From the NCBI GenBank assembly GCA_023511325.1, contig JAIMBU010000211.1:1-5939 (forward strand): a stretch of DNA of 5,939 nucleotides, read 5' to 3'. A program made the position numbers and the translations under genes. The notes under the pieces were generated by a model, which saw only the letters and a program-made list of their open reading frames with translations, was not told the DNA's origin and did no database searches. The DNA comes from Gorillibacterium sp. (lineage in GTDB: Bacteria; Bacillota; Bacilli; Paenibacillales; NBRC-103111). Position 1 is the stretch's first letter; every line of letters begins with the position of its first letter. Positions 5,532 through 5,939 of the stretch are shown piece by piece.

Positions 5532-5939
5532 CTACACCTCTCCTCGCGAATAAATATGCGTGATGATTTCCTCCATTGTTGGGTCTTCAATCGTAATGTC
5601 AACGATGCGCCAATCCTGTACCATGCGTCCGAGCAGCTCATCCATGGAGATTAGTGTCGTATCCACAGAGAGGCGAATACCGGTGCCTTTCTTCTTGACC
5701 ACGGTGACTCCAGGGAGATCAATATCCAGCGCTTCCTCAGCCAGCTTTAGATGCACGGTTTTCCGGTTGAGAAATTCACGTTTCATATTCGAGACACTAT
5801 CATCAAGAATGACCGTTCCATGATTGATCACGATCGCCCGCCGACAAAGCTGCTCCACGTCCCCCGGATCATGAGAGGTAAGGAACACGGTCGTTCCTTC
5901 CTCACGGTTCATTTCCCTAATTTATTCGCGAATGCGTTG
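5532..5939 (-). pseudogene. ABC exporter ATPase, C-terminal part, interrupted by an in-frame TAA (COG4586-like, partial)
   Basis: The first gene visible of the minus-strand exporter operon enters from the right edge. The window holds only the segment after Walker B: from ATG 5912 the frame reads MNREEGTTVFLTSHD, with switch histidine His14, then DVEQLCRRAIVINHG and a C-terminal accessory region ending VDITIEDPTMEEIITHIYSR. That ending is characteristic of COG4586-type ATPases. The same frame continues upstream of the ATG as QRIRE-stop-IRE, where 'RIRE-x-IREMN' is the expected helix before the H-loop strand, so the TAA at 5922-5924 falls inside a conserved stretch without a frame change. A single T-to-A change from TTA (Leu) would explain it. 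The 126-codon ORF after the stop lacks Walker A, signature and Walker B and cannot be a working ATPase alone. Either the gene carries a nonsense mutation or this is a sequence error near the edge. Its stop lies one base before permease 1. Confidence 0.7.

Noticed and set aside
5531..5641. 37-residue N-terminal extension of permease 1 from ATG 5641
   Set aside because: It lies wholly inside the ATPase gene in another frame. ATG 5530 has a good Shine-Dalgarno and a TAGCATG coupling junction.

Overview
The window reads as chromosomal DNA of a spore-former-type Bacillota (low-to-moderate GC Firmicute). A Paenibacillus- or Brevibacillus-like host is my guess. The grounds are strong AGGAGG-type ribosome binding sites, tight translational coupling (ATGA and TAGCATG junctions) and the transporter families present. 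No RNA gene, CRISPR array or recognisable insertion sequence was found.

Layout: (1) Positions 1-300, minus strand, carry the N-terminal 100 codons of an AT-rich (about 37% GC by hand count) single-pass membrane protein of unknown function, running off the left edge. (2) Positions 301-603 are non-coding leader sequence. They hold a small dyad, a possible 31-codon leader ORF and a perfect 15-bp stem-loop (567-601) whose 3' arm contains the Shine-Dalgarno of the next gene. (3) Positions 604-3758, plus strand, are a two-gene operon: a MacB/LolD-type ABC ATPase (225 aa) and an 826-aa permease with two MacB/FtsX-type modules (8 predicted membrane segments), joined by a 4-base ATGA overlap. (4) Positions 3759-3885 lie between convergent genes and contain a 19-bp hairpin and an 11-bp tandem repeat. 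(5) Positions 3886-5939, minus strand, are the distal part of a second, unrelated ABC exporter operon in the order ATPase (C-terminal part only), permease 1 (270 aa), permease 2 (282 aa or less). This resembles the uncharacterised ABC-2-type systems COG4586/COG4587/COG3694.

The two exporters have different architectures. The plus-strand pair is a type VII (MacB/FtsX-like) system, a class that usually uses large extracytoplasmic domains to move substrates such as peptides, antibiotics or lipoproteins, or to transmit mechanical signals. The minus-strand trio is a classical ABC-2 exporter with two different six-helix half-permeases. They face each other tail to tail and share only the intergenic hairpin. 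No two-component system lies next to either one in this window.

The two best leads are the stem-loop that would bury the ATPase ribosome binding site (possible attenuation, or translation control by a leader ORF), and an in-frame TAA at 5922-5924. The TAA interrupts the second ATPase between well-conserved segments and may disable that exporter, unless it is a sequence error.
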